Part shown: in pieces, positions 45,774-55,256 of the stretch | Layout of the letters: each line of letters begins with the position of its first letter | How positions within the stretch are numbered: the first letter of the stretch is position 1 | Assembly (NCBI RefSeq): GCF_021462825.1 | Contig: NZ_JAKEEB010000006.1 | Coordinates: 186,001 to 250,000, forward strand | DNA from: Streptomyces glomeratus | GTDB lineage: Bacteria; Actinomycetota; Actinomycetes; Streptomycetales; Streptomycetaceae | Length of the DNA: 64,000 nucleotides | Reading direction: 5' to 3' | Position numbers and translations under genes: made by a program | Notes under the pieces: generated by a model | What the model was told of the DNA's origin: nothing | The model's input: the letters and a program-made list of their open reading frames with translations, nothing else | Database searches by the model: none

Positions 45774-47606
45774 TCACGCCGACAGCTCCTGCCGCAGTGC
45801 GTCCCGCAGCCGAGTGGCCCGCTCGGAGACCTCGGCGGGCCCGAGCGACACGGCCCGGTCGGCCCACCGCTGCCCCTCCGCCAGCTCCCCCCGCCGCGCG
45901 TACACGAGGGCCAGCCGCAGCGCGGCCCGGCCGTGCCCCGCATCCGCAGCCCGCGTCCACCACAGCGCCGCCTCCGGCTCGCTTCCCTCCCGGGCGAGCA
46001 GCAGCCCCAGGTTGAAGGCCCCGTTCCGCGAGCCGCCCTCCGCGGCCTCCCGGTACCACCGGGCCGCCTCCACGACATCGCCGCGCGCGGCGGCCAGCAT
46101 CCCGACGCGGACCTGTGCCCGCCGGTGCCCCTGCGACGCCGCCCGCTCGTACCACTCCTCGCATTCGCTCTTCTCGTGCGACGGCTCGCCGAGCTCGTGC
46201 GCGGGCGCGGGCGGCCGCCGCGCGTCCAGCAGGGTGGCCAGCCGGTAGGCGGCCTCGGCGCTGCCGCCCCCGGCGGCGCACCGCAGGTGCCGCTCGGCCG
46301 TCTGCTCGTCCCCCTCCCGCAGTCGCGCGATCCCGACCTGCAGCGCCGCCTCGGTGTGCCCGGCGGCCGCGGCCCGCTCGTACCAGGTCAGGGCCGTCTC
46401 GTCGTCGCCGCGTCCGGCGTGGAGGATGCCGAGGTTGAAGGCGGCGTCGACGCTCCCCGCCTCCGCGGCCTTGGAGAACCACGGTTCGGCGCCCGTCGCG
46501 TCCCCGCCCTGGAGGAGCAGGATGGCGAGCGCGTTCGCCGCCTCGCGGTGCCCGGTGTACGCCGCCCGCCGGTACCACTGCTCGGCCTGCGCGGTGCGTC
46601 CCTGTTCCGCGCAGAGCAGCCCCAGGTTGTAGGCGCCGTTGATGTCGTCGGCGTCCATCGCGGCCCGGTACCAGCGCTCGGCGGTCTGCGTCTCGCCGCG
46701 TTCGGCGTGCAGCGCGCCCAGCGCGTTCGCCGCGTTGCCGTCTCCCTCCTGCGCGGCCCTGAGCCACCACACGGCGGCGCTCTCGGTGTCCCCCGCGTCC
46801 CGCAGCAGGAAGCCCAGCGCGCACGCGGCCCGTGCCTCGCCGTCCTTGGCGCTCGTCAGGTACCAGCGCCCGGCCTCCTTGAGGTCGCCCCGCTTCTCCA
46901 GGATCGCCCCGAGGTGCAGCGCGGCCCGGCGGTGTCCGCGCGCGGCGGCCTGCCGGTACCACTGCTCCACCTCGTCGAGGGCGGAGGCGGCGACACCGTT
47001 GTCACCGCCGCTCTCCTGAGCCTCCAGGGCCCTGCGGTCCAGGGTGCGCGCCAGCCGGTAGGCGGCCTCGCGGTGGCCGCGTTCGGCGGCGGCCCGCATC
47101 CATCGCTCGGCGCCCTCGTCACCGCGGTGCTCCAGCAGATCCGCGAGCGCGTAGGCGCCGAGGGTGTGCCCCTGTTCCGCGGACTGGCGCAGCCAGTACT
47201 CCGCGGCGGGCTCGTCGCCGCGCTCACGGTGGTGCCGTCCGAGCGCGTGCGCGGCCGCGGCGGACCCGGCGACGGCGGCGACCCGCCACCAGCCCGCGGC
47301 CTCGTCGGCGTAGCCCCGCTGGTGCAGAAGGACCCCCAGGTTGTTGGCGGCGGCACGGTCACCGGCGGCGGTCGCGGCACGCAGCCGGGGCTCGGCTCCG
47401 TCCAGATCGCCACGGCGCAGCAGCATCGCCCCGAGGACGCTCATCGCCTCGATGTCGCCGGCTTCGGCGGCGAGCCGGTGGCGCGCCTCCTCGATCGCCT
47501 CACCGGTCTCACCGGCCTCGCCGGTTTCGCCCGCCTCGTCCTGCTCGGCGGGCTGCACAATTCGCCCCGATTCGAACAGAGTTGCCTTGTCCCCCATAAC
47601 GTCCAT
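45774..47606 (-). CDS. Sel1/TPR-repeat protein
   Basis: A 610-residue cytosolic protein built almost wholly of about 14 Sel1-like/TPR repeats of 34-40 residues (for example EQWYRRAAYTGHREAANALAILLLQGG). A short acidic N-terminus (AGETGEAGETGEA) precedes them. Such solenoids act as scaffolds for protein complexes, with no enzyme motif. ATG 47606 has GGTGG upstream; a second ATG at 47597 is possible. It lies between two identical initiator tRNA genes on the same strand. Confidence 0.88.
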   Translation of the reverse strand: MDVMGDKATLFESGRIVQPAEQDEAGETGEAGETGEAIEEARHRLAAEAGDIEAMSVLGAMLLRRGDLDGAEPRLRAATAAGDRAAANNLGVLLHQRGYADEAAGWWRVAAVAGSAAAAHALGRHHRERGDEPAAEYWLRQSAEQGHTLGAYALADLLEHRGDEGAERWMRAAAERGHREAAYRLARTLDRRALEAQESGGDNGVAASALDEVEQWYRQAAARGHRRAALHLGAILEKRGDLKEAGRWYLTSAKDGEARAACALGFLLRDAGDTESAAVWWLRAAQEGDGNAANALGALHAERGETQTAERWYRAAMDADDINGAYNLGLLCAEQGRTAQAEQWYRRAAYTGHREAANALAILLLQGGDATGAEPWFSKAAEAGSVDAAFNLGILHAGRGDDETALTWYERAAAAGHTEAALQVGIARLREGDEQTAERHLRCAAGGGSAEAAYRLATLLDARRPPAPAHELGEPSHEKSECEEWYERAASQGHRRAQVRVGMLAAARGDVVEAARWYREAAEGGSRNGAFNLGLLLAREGSEPEAALWWTRAADAGHGRAALRLALVYARRGELAEGQRWADRAVSLGPAEVSERATRLRDALRQELSA

Positions 47607-47875
47607 CGTCGCACCACCTGCAACCTGGGTACACCTGGTATACCGCAGCCAGTGAGGTCACTTCAGCGTTTTGTCGACATGCCCACAGAGAGACAAGTCA
47701 AACACAGAACGGCCAACTGCCCCTGCAACCGGCCGCACTTCACGTGAGTCGCCAGGTCACGCCGTACGCCCCGTCGTGTCGTCGTACGCCCCCGTCTCCC
47801 ACCACACGCTCCCGTCGTGTCGTCGCACACGTCGAGGGCCCGGATCCTGATCAGGATCCGGGCCCTCGACTTCAG
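47607..47875 (-). promoter_or_regulatory. spacer between the Sel1 gene and tRNA copy 2
   Basis: This 269-base region holds the Sel1-gene promoter (a GGTATACC element at about 47637 is a possible -10), an AGTGA-GG-TCACT inverted repeat (47651-47662), a direct repeat of CCCGTCGTGTCGTCG (47770-47784 and 47811-47825), and the tRNA terminator palindrome. A short frame that runs through the tRNA is not a gene. Confidence 0.5.
47831..47870 (-). terminator. 40-bp perfect palindrome, terminator of tRNA copy 2
   Basis: The two 20-base halves are exact reverse complements with no spacer (centre CTGATCAG). It starts five bases beyond the tRNA 3' end. It can form a very stable hairpin. Confidence 0.85.
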
Positions 47876-47949
47876 TAGCGGGGACAGGATTTGAACCTGC
47901 GACCTCTGGGTTATGAGCCCAGCGAGCTACCGAGCTGCTCCACCCCGCG
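47876..47949 (-). tRNA. tRNA-fMet (CAT), copy 2
   Basis: It is identical in sequence to copy 1 at 45557-45630, with the same GGG/CCC anticodon stem and unpaired first base. The bases 3' of both tRNAs also match for about 15 positions, so the duplication extends beyond the gene. Confidence 0.95.
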
Positions 47950-47992
47950 CCGTTGTCAGGCAACCGTATCACGGCGCGGGAGGGCTTTCGGC

Positions 47993-50977
47993 TCAGCCGC
48001 CGCCCGAGCCGCTCGGTGATCCGCTCGGGCCGCCGCTCGGTGAACCGCTGGGGGAACCGCTCGGACCGGCGGACGGGGTCGCTCCGCTCTGTCCGCCTCC
48101 GCTGCCGCCGCCGGAGGTGCGGGCCTTGGACTGGGCCTCCTGGGCTCGTTTCAGTGCGTCCTGAAGGTCCTTCTGCGCCCGTCCGTACGCCTCCCAGTCG
48201 CTCTTCCTGAGGGCTTCCTGACCGGCGTCGAAGGCCTTCTGGGCGTCCTGGAGCGCCTGTTGGACCGTCGGGTTGCCGGCCGGCGGCGGGGTCGTGGTAC
48301 CCGTCCCCGGCGGGGTGGTCGCGGCCTGCGCCCCGAAGACCTTGTCGAGCGCCTGGCCGAGGGTGTCCTCGAACGCCGTGTGGCCGCCGTAGGTCACCAG
48401 CACCTTGCGCAGCAGCGGGTACTTGAGGCCGCCGCCCCGCACGTAGACGGGCTCGACGTACAGCAGGCCGCCGTCGATCGGGACGGTGAGCAGGTTGCCG
48501 TACTCGATGTCCGAGTCACCGCCCTTGAGGAGCCTGATCGACTCGGCGATGTCCTGTTCGGAGTTGAACTGGCTCTGGACCTGCTTGGGCCCGTCGACCG
48601 TTCTGCTCGTCGGCAGCTTCAAGATTCTGATCTTGCCGTAATCCGGGCTGCCCGCCTCGGCGTTGACCGCCATGAAGGCGCTCAGATTGTCGCGGCCGTT
48701 CGGCGTGAACGTCGTCGTCAGGGAGAACGCCTGCGCGGACTGGTCGGGCATCTTCATGCTCAGGTAGTACGGCGGCACCGCGTTGCCCGACTTGTTGGTG
48801 GGGTCGTCCGGCACCTGCCACACCTCGCTGCCGCTGAGGAACGTCTGCGCGTCCTTGACGTGGTAGCGGGTGAGCAGTTCACGCTGGACCTTGAACAGGT
48901 CCTGCGGGTAGCGCAGATGGGACATCAGCGAGGGCGAGATGTCGCTCCGCGGCTCCACGGTGCCCGGGAACGCCTTCATCCAGGTCTTCAGGACGGGGTC
49001 CTCGGTGTCCCACTGGTAGAGCTTGACCTCGCCGGTGTACGCGTCGACGGTCGCCTTCACCGAGTTGCGGATGTAGTTGACCTGGTTCTGCTGGGCCATC
49101 ACCGCGCGCTGGGTGTTGCCCGCGGTGAGCGAGTCGGCCGTCGTGTCGCCGAGCGTCGTACGCGAGGCGTACGGGTAGCCGTTCGTCGTGGTGTAGGCGT
49201 CGACGATCCACTGGATGTGCCCGTCGACGACCGCCGGGTAGGCGTCGCCGTCGATGGTCAGCCAGGGCGCGACCGCCTCCACGCGCTGCTTGGGCGTGCG
49301 GTTGTACAGGATCCGCGAGCCGTCGCCGATGGCGCCGGAGTAGAGGATCTGCGGCTCCCCGAACGTCACCGCGTACGCGGCCCGGTTGACCGGGTTGGAG
49401 AGGCTGACGCCGCTCTTGCCCCGGTAGGAGGTGGTCTTCTCGCCGCTGTCGTCGGAGTAGTCGATCTCCTTCTGAGGGCCTCCGACGATCGAGTACTCGG
49501 TGGTCTTCTCTCCGTAGTAGATCCGCTGCTGGTAGGTGCCGAGGTCACCGGAGGACGGCAGGTCGGACTCGGTGAAGACGGGCTGGCCGTTGGCGTCGGC
49601 GGTGGTGCCCTTGGCGGCGACCACACCGTAGCCGTGGGTGTAGCGGAAGTGGTCGTTGATCCAGTTCTGCTTCGGGATGCCCGCCAGGTTCAGCTCGCGC
49701 AGACCGATGACCGTGTCCTGGTCCCCGGCGTTCCTGCCCGCCTTGGTGTAGCGGTCGACGTCCAGGTTGGTCGGGAACGCGTAGTAGTTCTTCATCTGCT
49801 GCAGCTGCTGGAACGTCGGCGAGACGACGTTCGGGTCCAGCAGGCGGATGCTCGCCGTGGCGTCGGCGTCCGCACGCAGCCTGTTCTTGTCCTGGGTGCT
49901 GCTCGTGCCGTCGTACTCGGCGACCTGGGCGTCGTCGATGCCGTAGGCCTCGCGGGTCGCCCTGAGGTTCTTCGTGACGTACGGCGCTTCCTTGGCCTGC
50001 TCGTTCGGCTGGACCTGGAACTTCTGCACGATCGCCGGGTACAGCCCGCCGATGAGGATCGCCGACAGGACCATCAGGCCGAAGCCGATGACGGGCAGCT
50101 GCCAGGTCCGCCGCCACAGGGTGGCGAAGAACAGCAGCGCGCAGATGACCGCGATGCAGAACAGGATGGTCTTGGCGGGCAGGTAGGCGTTCGCGTCGAC
50201 GTACCTGAGGCCGGTCCAGTCGCCGGTCGCCTTGAAGTCGCTGGACTTGACCGCGAGTCCGTACCGGTCGAGCCAGTAGGCGACCGCCTTCAGGGCGACG
50301 AAGACGCCGAGGAGGACCGACAGGTGTCCGGTCGCGGCGGCGGTGGCGCGCGCCCCCGGGGAGGTGAGCCTGAGGCCGCCGTAGAGGTAGTGGGTCAGCG
50401 CGGCGGCGATCAGCGACAGCACCGTGGCGGCGAAGCCGAAGGCGAGCAGGAAGCGGTACCAGGGCAGGTCGAAGGCGTAGAAGGCGACGTCCAGGTGGAA
50501 CTGGGGGTCCTTCTGGTGGAAGGGCACGCCGTTGACCCACATCAGCCAGGTCTGCCACTGGCCCGCGGCGGAGGCGCCCGCGATCAGGCCGACCAGGGCG
50601 GTGATGGCGAGGAGCAGCCACCGCTTGTAGGGCGCGATCCCCATCCGGTAGCGGTCGAGGCTCTGCTGTTCCATGGACATGGCGCTCAGCGGCGGGCGCA
50701 GCCGGTGGGCGAGCCAGATGTTGAGGCCGACCGCGGCCGCCATCAGCAGGCCGAAGACGAAGAACAGCCCGATCTTGGTCCACAGCGTGGTGGTGAAGAC
50801 GGACGAGTAGTTCACCGACCGGTACCAGAGCCAGTCCGTCCAGAAGCCGGCGAACATGACGAACGCCATGCCGAGGACGGCGAGGACCCCCAGTGTCATG
50901 AGCAGGGTCCGGGCACGCCGGGACGGGCGGCCCACTCTGATCCGTGGCCCCGTCGGGCCTCCGCCGCGGTCCGGCAT
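47993..50977 (-). CDS. UPF0182 family integral membrane protein
   Basis: A 994-residue protein. About seven hydrophobic helices lie in residues 20-340, then a large extracytoplasmic domain, and finally a Gly/Ser/Pro-rich tail ([12 protein letters not shown]). It has the UPF0182 hallmarks [28 protein letters not shown] and HYLYGGLRL, and the late segment [20 protein letters not shown]. The function is unknown. ATG 50977 starts the conserved N-terminus; upstream in-frame starts to 51085 overlap the promoter of the divergent gene and are not favoured. Confidence 0.92.
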   Translation of the reverse strand: MPDRGGGPTGPRIRVGRPSRRARTLLMTLGVLAVLGMAFVMFAGFWTDWLWYRSVNYSSVFTTTLWTKIGLFFVFGLLMAAAVGLNIWLAHRLRPPLSAMSMEQQSLDRYRMGIAPYKRWLLLAITALVGLIAGASAAGQWQTWLMWVNGVPFHQKDPQFHLDVAFYAFDLPWYRFLLAFGFAATVLSLIAAALTHYLYGGLRLTSPGARATAAATGHLSVLLGVFVALKAVAYWLDRYGLAVKSSDFKATGDWTGLRYVDANAYLPAKTILFCIAVICALLFFATLWRRTWQLPVIGFGLMVLSAILIGGLYPAIVQKFQVQPNEQAKEAPYVTKNLRATREAYGIDDAQVAEYDGTSSTQDKNRLRADADATASIRLLDPNVVSPTFQQLQQMKNYYAFPTNLDVDRYTKAGRNAGDQDTVIGLRELNLAGIPKQNWINDHFRYTHGYGVVAAKGTTADANGQPVFTESDLPSSGDLGTYQQRIYYGEKTTEYSIVGGPQKEIDYSDDSGEKTTSYRGKSGVSLSNPVNRAAYAVTFGEPQILYSGAIGDGSRILYNRTPKQRVEAVAPWLTIDGDAYPAVVDGHIQWIVDAYTTTNGYPYASRTTLGDTTADSLTAGNTQRAVMAQQNQVNYIRNSVKATVDAYTGEVKLYQWDTEDPVLKTWMKAFPGTVEPRSDISPSLMSHLRYPQDLFKVQRELLTRYHVKDAQTFLSGSEVWQVPDDPTNKSGNAVPPYYLSMKMPDQSAQAFSLTTTFTPNGRDNLSAFMAVNAEAGSPDYGKIRILKLPTSRTVDGPKQVQSQFNSEQDIAESIRLLKGGDSDIEYGNLLTVPIDGGLLYVEPVYVRGGGLKYPLLRKVLVTYGGHTAFEDTLGQALDKVFGAQAATTPPGTGTTTPPPAGNPTVQQALQDAQKAFDAGQEALRKSDWEAYGRAQKDLQDALKRAQEAQSKARTSGGGSGGGQSGATPSAGPSGSPSGSPSGGPSGSPSGSGGG

Positions 50978-51145
50978 CTGGAAAGCCAAGGTGCGCACCT
51001 CGAAGTTCGCTGTTGATCCGTGTTGATCCGTCAGGCCCCCGTGAACGCGGACCAGGGATGAGGCTCCACGATCGCGGAGCCCCACCTATGCAACTTACTG
51101 GCGCTTTGCTCGGTTCCCGCTTCCGGGTCGGAAGGAGGCAGGATT

Positions 51146-51694
51146 GTGACCATGTCCAACACTCCCATGGCAGCGAGTCCCCTCACCCGGGCCGTCCTCG
51201 AGATCGACGAGTACGTCTCCGGCCTCGGGTGGGACCAGCCCGCTCGCCTCTTCGCCCTCGTCGACACCGCGCAGCTGCGGGCCCAGGAACCCTCGCTCGC
51301 GGCCCAGCTCGGCCTGGAGGACGAGCCCGAGGCCGCGGGCCTCACCCCGATCGAGCAGGAGGAGATCCCTGCCGACAGCCCGCTGGACGAGTTCCTCGCC
51401 ACGATCGCCTGGCCCGACGCGGTGACCGGCTGCGCGCTCACGGTGGAGCGGCTGATGCTGCCGCCGTCCGCGGAGGCCGAGGTTCCGCAGGGGCTGAGCG
51501 AGAAGAAGCTGGCCCGGTGGGTCGCCGAGCACCCGGACCGCCAGGAGGTGCGCATGACGGTGGCGGTGCTGCGGGACGGTGCGCGCGAATCGGCGCTGCG
51601 ACTGCGCGAGAAGGACTCGCCGACGGAGGTGCTGACGGGCCCGGACCTGGTGCCGGGGCTCGCGCAGGCGCTGTCGGCGACGTTCGAGGACTGA
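51146..51694 (+). CDS. PPA1309 family conserved protein
   Basis: A 182-residue cytosolic protein of an actinobacteria-specific family with no known role. It has an N-terminal helix (LTRAVLEIDEYVSGLGW) and a compact fold ending in LGxARLRE-like strands (DGARESALRLREK). GTG 51146 lies six bases after AAGGAGG; ATG 51152 is six bases later and may be used instead. The gene is divergent from the UPF0182 gene and convergent with the PDZ protease gene. Confidence 0.82.
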   Translation: MTMSNTPMAASPLTRAVLEIDEYVSGLGWDQPARLFALVDTAQLRAQEPSLAAQLGLEDEPEAAGLTPIEQEEIPADSPLDEFLATIAWPDAVTGCALTVERLMLPPSAEAEVPQGLSEKKLARWVAEHPDRQEVRMTVAVLRDGARESALRLREKDSPTEVLTGPDLVPGLAQALSATFED

Positions 51695-51728
51695 GTCCGC
51701 ACGGCCCGCGGGGTCAGGGCCTGCGAGG

Positions 51729-51764
51729 ACGGGGGCGCACCCGGAAGCCGGGGGGCGCCCCCGT
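51729..51764. terminator. hairpin between the PPA1309 and PDZ-protease genes
   Basis: A 10-bp perfect stem (51729-51738 with 51755-51764) with a 16-base loop separates two convergent genes. Confidence 0.85.
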
Positions 51765-51786
51765 GCTGTGAGCCGCCGTGCCGGAT

Positions 51787-52884
51787 CTAGCCCTCGGTGG
51801 TGCACTCCGGCAGGTCGGCGGTCTTGCCGGTGCGGATGTCCTCGAGCGCCTTCAGGGCGTCGTCGAGGGTGTCGACCCGGACCAGGGTGAGGCCGTCGGG
51901 GCCGTCCTTGGCGGCGGCCGCGCAGTTGTCCTTGGGGGTGAGGAAGAACCGGGCGCCCTTGCTGCGCGCGCCGACGGTCTTCATCTCGACCCCGCCGATC
52001 GGGCCGACGTGCCCGTCGTCGTCGATGGTGCCCGTGCCGGCCACGAATTTCCCGCCGGTGAGGTCGCCCGGGGTGAGCTTGTCGACGATGCCGAGGGCGA
52101 ACATCAGGCCCGCGCTGGGGCCGCCGACGTCGGCGAGCTTGATGTCGATCGTGAACGGGAAGGTGTGGTCGTTCCCGGCGGAGATCCCGACGATGGCCCG
52201 CTGCTGGCCGCTGTCGTGGGACTTCGCCGTGGTGATCGTCACGTTCCGGGTCCGGAGGGCGGTCTTCTGCGCCTTCTCGGCGGCGGCCTGCTCCTTGGCG
52301 GGCACGATCGTGAAGACGACGTCCTGTCCCGCCTTGTGCCTGGTGACCAGCTTGGCGACGTCACCGGGCGCCTTCACGTCCGTCCCGTCGACGGCCTTGA
52401 CGACGTCACCGGCGTGCAGCCTGCCCTCGGCGGGCGAGCCCTTGAGGACGGTGGCGACGATCACCCAGGACCGCACGGGAATGCCGAGCTTCTTCAGCGC
52501 GGCGACCTTGGCGCTCTCCTGGGACTGGGTGAACTCCTCGGCGTTCTCCTGGGTGGACTGCTGCTCGGTCTTGCCGTCCGGGTAGAGCGTGTCGTGCGGC
52601 ACCACCTTGTTGTCGTGTGCAAGCCAGCCGTACACGGCCTCGACCAGGTTCATGTTGTAGTCGGCGCTGGTGACCCGGACGGTGGTCATGTTCAGATGGC
52701 CGGTCGTCGGATAGGTCTTGCGCCCGGAGATCTGCAGCACCGGCTCGCCGTCGTGCTCGGCCAGGGTGTTCACCGTCGGACCCGGTGACATCTCCGAGTA
52801 CGGCACTTTGATGAACACTCCCGCGCACAGGAGCGCGATCAGCATCAGGGTGGAGGCGAGCATCGTCGCGGTGCGGCGTGGCAT
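51787..52884 (-). CDS. PDZ-LonC (YlbL-like) membrane serine protease
   Basis: A 365-residue protein. One N-terminal membrane anchor (residues about 6-26), a PDZ domain (about 125-215), and a Lon-type S16 domain follow. The Ser of the dyad is in GGPSAGLMFALG and the Lys in GGVEMKTVGA. It faces outside and should cleave unfolded or regulatory proteins. ATG 52884 starts the anchor; in-frame codons further up are not family-conserved. A small membrane-protein gene lies upstream. Confidence 0.92.
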   Translation of the reverse strand: MPRRTATMLASTLMLIALLCAGVFIKVPYSEMSPGPTVNTLAEHDGEPVLQISGRKTYPTTGHLNMTTVRVTSADYNMNLVEAVYGWLAHDNKVVPHDTLYPDGKTEQQSTQENAEEFTQSQESAKVAALKKLGIPVRSWVIVATVLKGSPAEGRLHAGDVVKAVDGTDVKAPGDVAKLVTRHKAGQDVVFTIVPAKEQAAAEKAQKTALRTRNVTITTAKSHDSGQQRAIVGISAGNDHTFPFTIDIKLADVGGPSAGLMFALGIVDKLTPGDLTGGKFVAGTGTIDDDGHVGPIGGVEMKTVGARSKGARFFLTPKDNCAAAAKDGPDGLTLVRVDTLDDALKALEDIRTGKTADLPECTTEG

Positions 52885-52966
52885 GGAACGACAGTACGGG
52901 ACGGTCCTGTGGGTGCACCGCCGGGGCCGTCCGTACGCGTGGGCGGCCCCCCGGGCGGCAGGGTCC

Positions 52967-53131
52967 TCAGGTGCCGGAGTGGGACTTCTCCATGGCCTCG
53001 CGGAAACGGGCGTATCCGGCGAGCTCGGAGCCGTCGCCCGCGGTATTGCGGTGTCTGCCGGCCCAACTGCCCCACAGTCCGGCACCGATCGCAGCCAACA
53101 GCGGAATCAGCAACCAGGCGAGCGCCGCCAT
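52967..53131 (-). CDS. small 54-residue membrane protein
   Basis: A short gene encodes one hydrophobic helix (MAALAWLLIPLLAAIGAGLW) followed by a charged tail ending in REAMEKSHSGT. ATG 53131 lies six bases after GGGAGG. Homologous short proteins occur beside the PDZ protease gene in Streptomyces. It may be a subunit or regulator of a membrane complex; no function is known. Confidence 0.75.
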   Translation of the reverse strand: MAALAWLLIPLLAAIGAGLWGSWAGRHRNTAGDGSELAGYARFREAMEKSHSGT

Positions 53132-53274
53132 GCCGACCTCCCAACCCCATGAGCGACCGCAACTGACTGATCAGCAGATTAATCGTCTGCCATGTCAACG
53201 CTCACGTCAGGGGTGCGGTTACGCAACCGGAGGCCGGGTGAGAGCTTGGTTAACCCTATGAGAGGAATGCGCGC

Positions 53275-53300
53275 GCCGCCCGGCGGTGCCGCCGGGCGGC
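53275..53300 (-). terminator. moaE terminator
   Basis: A perfect 12-bp stem (53275-53286 with 53289-53300) with a 2-base loop begins nine bases past the moaE stop. Confidence 0.85.
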
Positions 53301-53308
53301 TCCCCAGG

Positions 53309-53770
53309 TCAGCAGGCGCCCACCCACTCCTCCGTGCCGTCGGAGAACCTCTGGTGCTTCCAGATGGGCACCTCGTGCTTGAGGTCGTCGATCAGCGTGC
53401 GGCAGGCTTCGAAGGCCTCGCCCCGGTGGGGGCAGGCCACGGCGACGACCACGGCCAGGTCGCCGATCCTGAGGTCGCCGACGCGGTGCACGGCCGCGAG
53501 GGCCCGGACCGGATAGTCGGCGGCGACCTTCTCCGCGATCCGCCGCATCTCCGTCTCGGCGCTGGGATGGCAGGAATACCCCAGCTCGTCGACGTCCGCC
53601 CCGCCGTCGTGGTTGCGCACCGTCCCGACGAACAGCGCGGTCCCTCCGGCCGCGTCGTCCCCTACGGCCCGGAAGACCTCGTCGACGGAGAGCGGGGTGT
53701 CCCGGATCGCGAGCAGCTTGATGGGATCGTCCGCCGCCCGCTCACCGGGGTGGTCGCTGTGGGGTGCCAT
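53309..53770 (-). CDS. moaE: molybdopterin synthase catalytic subunit
   Basis: A 153-residue MoaE. It inserts dithiolene sulfur into precursor Z together with MoaD, which is not in this window. The catalytic loop is DLKHEVPIWKHQRFSDGTEEWVGAC (Lys residues in PIWKHQ), and HRVGDLRIGD and GTVRNHDGG are the other conserved strands. ATG 53770 is chosen; the frame to 53851 is not conserved. It follows an epimerase gene by about 130 bases. Confidence 0.93.
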   Translation of the reverse strand: MAPHSDHPGERAADDPIKLLAIRDTPLSVDEVFRAVGDDAAGGTALFVGTVRNHDGGADVDELGYSCHPSAETEMRRIAEKVAADYPVRALAAVHRVGDLRIGDLAVVVAVACPHRGEAFEACRTLIDDLKHEVPIWKHQRFSDGTEEWVGAC

Positions 53771-53902
53771 GCCCCCATCGTGCCGTACGCCTGCGGCGGC
53801 GAGGAAGAGAAGATCCACCGGCGGGCCCAGGGGCTCGCACCGGCCGGACACCGCGGCTGCCGTGCCGGGCGTCGCGGACCCGGCCGATCCGAACGAAACC
53901 CG

Positions 53903-55066
53903 CTAGATCCGCCGCCGGGCCTTCCGCGCCCGCCGTACCACCGCTGCGGCGCCGAGCAGGGCCACCGTGGCGCCCGCCGCACCCGCCGCCGTCGCGTCCT
54001 TGCGCCCGAGCCGCCGCCCCACCACGGTGTGCCGCCCGGACACCTCCTCCAGCAGCTCCGCGAGGACCTCCTCGTTCGTCCACCCCGGCCGCCACCCGGC
54101 GTCGTGCAGCCGGCTGCCGCTGACCACCCACGGGTACATCGTGTACGCGAGGTCCCCGGCGGGCGAGGGCGTGAGCCCGATCCGGTGCAGCCGGGCCGCG
54201 GCCCCCAGGGCGACCGCCGACGGCAGTTCCATCCGCCGGATCCCGCTCAGTTCCTCGACCTCTTCCTGCTCCAGCCATCCGTCGCACCCGACGGCCAGCT
54301 CTCCCTCGACCTTCTCCAGGACGGCGTACTCCAGGGCGCCGCACAGGTCCTCGACGTGGCAGAACTGCCAGGCCGGCCGCGACCCCGCCACCACCAGCAG
54401 CCTCGGCGACTCGAAATACCTGGTCAGCGCGGTGTCCGTGCCGCCGACCAGGACGGCCGGGCGGACGACGGTGACATTGAGTCCCGGGTGGGCGCGGGGG
54501 GCCCGCCGCGCCAGCCGCTCGATCTCCAGCAGGTCCCCGACCCCCGTCGCCTCCGCCGTGGCCCGCAGCTCGGCGTCCTCCGACAGCGGCAGCTCGTTGT
54601 CCGGCAGCGCCCCGTACACCATCGCCGAGGTGCACAGCACCACCCGGTGCACCCCGGCCGCCGCCGCGGCGGTCAGCACGGTCTGCGTCCCGCGCACGTT
54701 GTACGCCGTACGGGCCGCGGGATCCGTCTCCAGATCGAGGTCGAGGGCCAGGTGCACCACGACGTCCGCGCCGCGCAGCTTCTCCGCGATCGCCGGGTCC
54801 CGCACGTCCAGGATGTGCCACTGCGCCGCCGTACACTCCCCGCGCCGCTCGTCGATGGCGACGACCTGCTTGATCTCCTCGGACGCGGCCAGCCGCTCGG
54901 TCAGCAGCGCGCCCACACCGGACGCGGCGCCGGTGACCGCGACGACGGGCCCGCGCAGGGAGGGGGCCTCGTCGCCGCGCAGCGCCGCCGCGCGGGGCTG
55001 GTCGTCGGGCGACGGGCGGGCCGAGTGGTTTCGCGCTGCGCGAACCTGCGGATCTGGGGAACTCAC
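53903..55066 (-). CDS. NAD-dependent epimerase/dehydratase-like SDR protein
   Basis: A 387-residue extended short-chain dehydrogenase. The NAD(P) loop is VAVTGAASGVGALL (about residues 43-56), CTSAMVYGAL carries the Ser and Tyr region, although the usual YxxxK is replaced by a less clear segment. A C-terminal hydrophobic helix (GATVALLGAAAVVRRARK) suggests a membrane anchor. The substrate is unknown and catalysis is uncertain. GTG 55066 follows GGAG. Confidence 0.82.
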   Translation of the reverse strand: MSSPDPQVRAARNHSARPSPDDQPRAAALRGDEAPSLRGPVVAVTGAASGVGALLTERLAASEEIKQVVAIDERRGECTAAQWHILDVRDPAIAEKLRGADVVVHLALDLDLETDPAARTAYNVRGTQTVLTAAAAAGVHRVVLCTSAMVYGALPDNELPLSEDAELRATAEATGVGDLLEIERLARRAPRAHPGLNVTVVRPAVLVGGTDTALTRYFESPRLLVVAGSRPAWQFCHVEDLCGALEYAVLEKVEGELAVGCDGWLEQEEVEELSGIRRMELPSAVALGAAARLHRIGLTPSPAGDLAYTMYPWVVSGSRLHDAGWRPGWTNEEVLAELLEEVSGRHTVVGRRLGRKDATAAGAAGATVALLGAAAVVRRARKARRRI

Positions 55067-55256
55067 CGGGCGTCTCCAGCGGTTGTCTTCAGTACGGACA
55101 CGACGCACGCGAGCCGTACCAGGTGGCATCCATCCTGCCGCAGGCCAGGTGTCGGTGAAGCACCCAGGCCCGATCGCGCGGGGGTGTCTACGCTGGGTGT
55201 GTTGTCGGGCAGCCAGCCGCCGGAAGAGCCGGTGGCCTTACCAGCCGAGGAATCCC

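Noticed and set aside
47757..47972. A 71-codon frame on the minus strand
   Set aside because: It reads through the initiator tRNA gene and its terminator palindrome; its sequence is the familiar spurious translation of a tRNA.
48260..51016. A 918-codon plus-strand frame
   Set aside because: It is fully antisense to the UPF0182 gene, which has clear family motifs.
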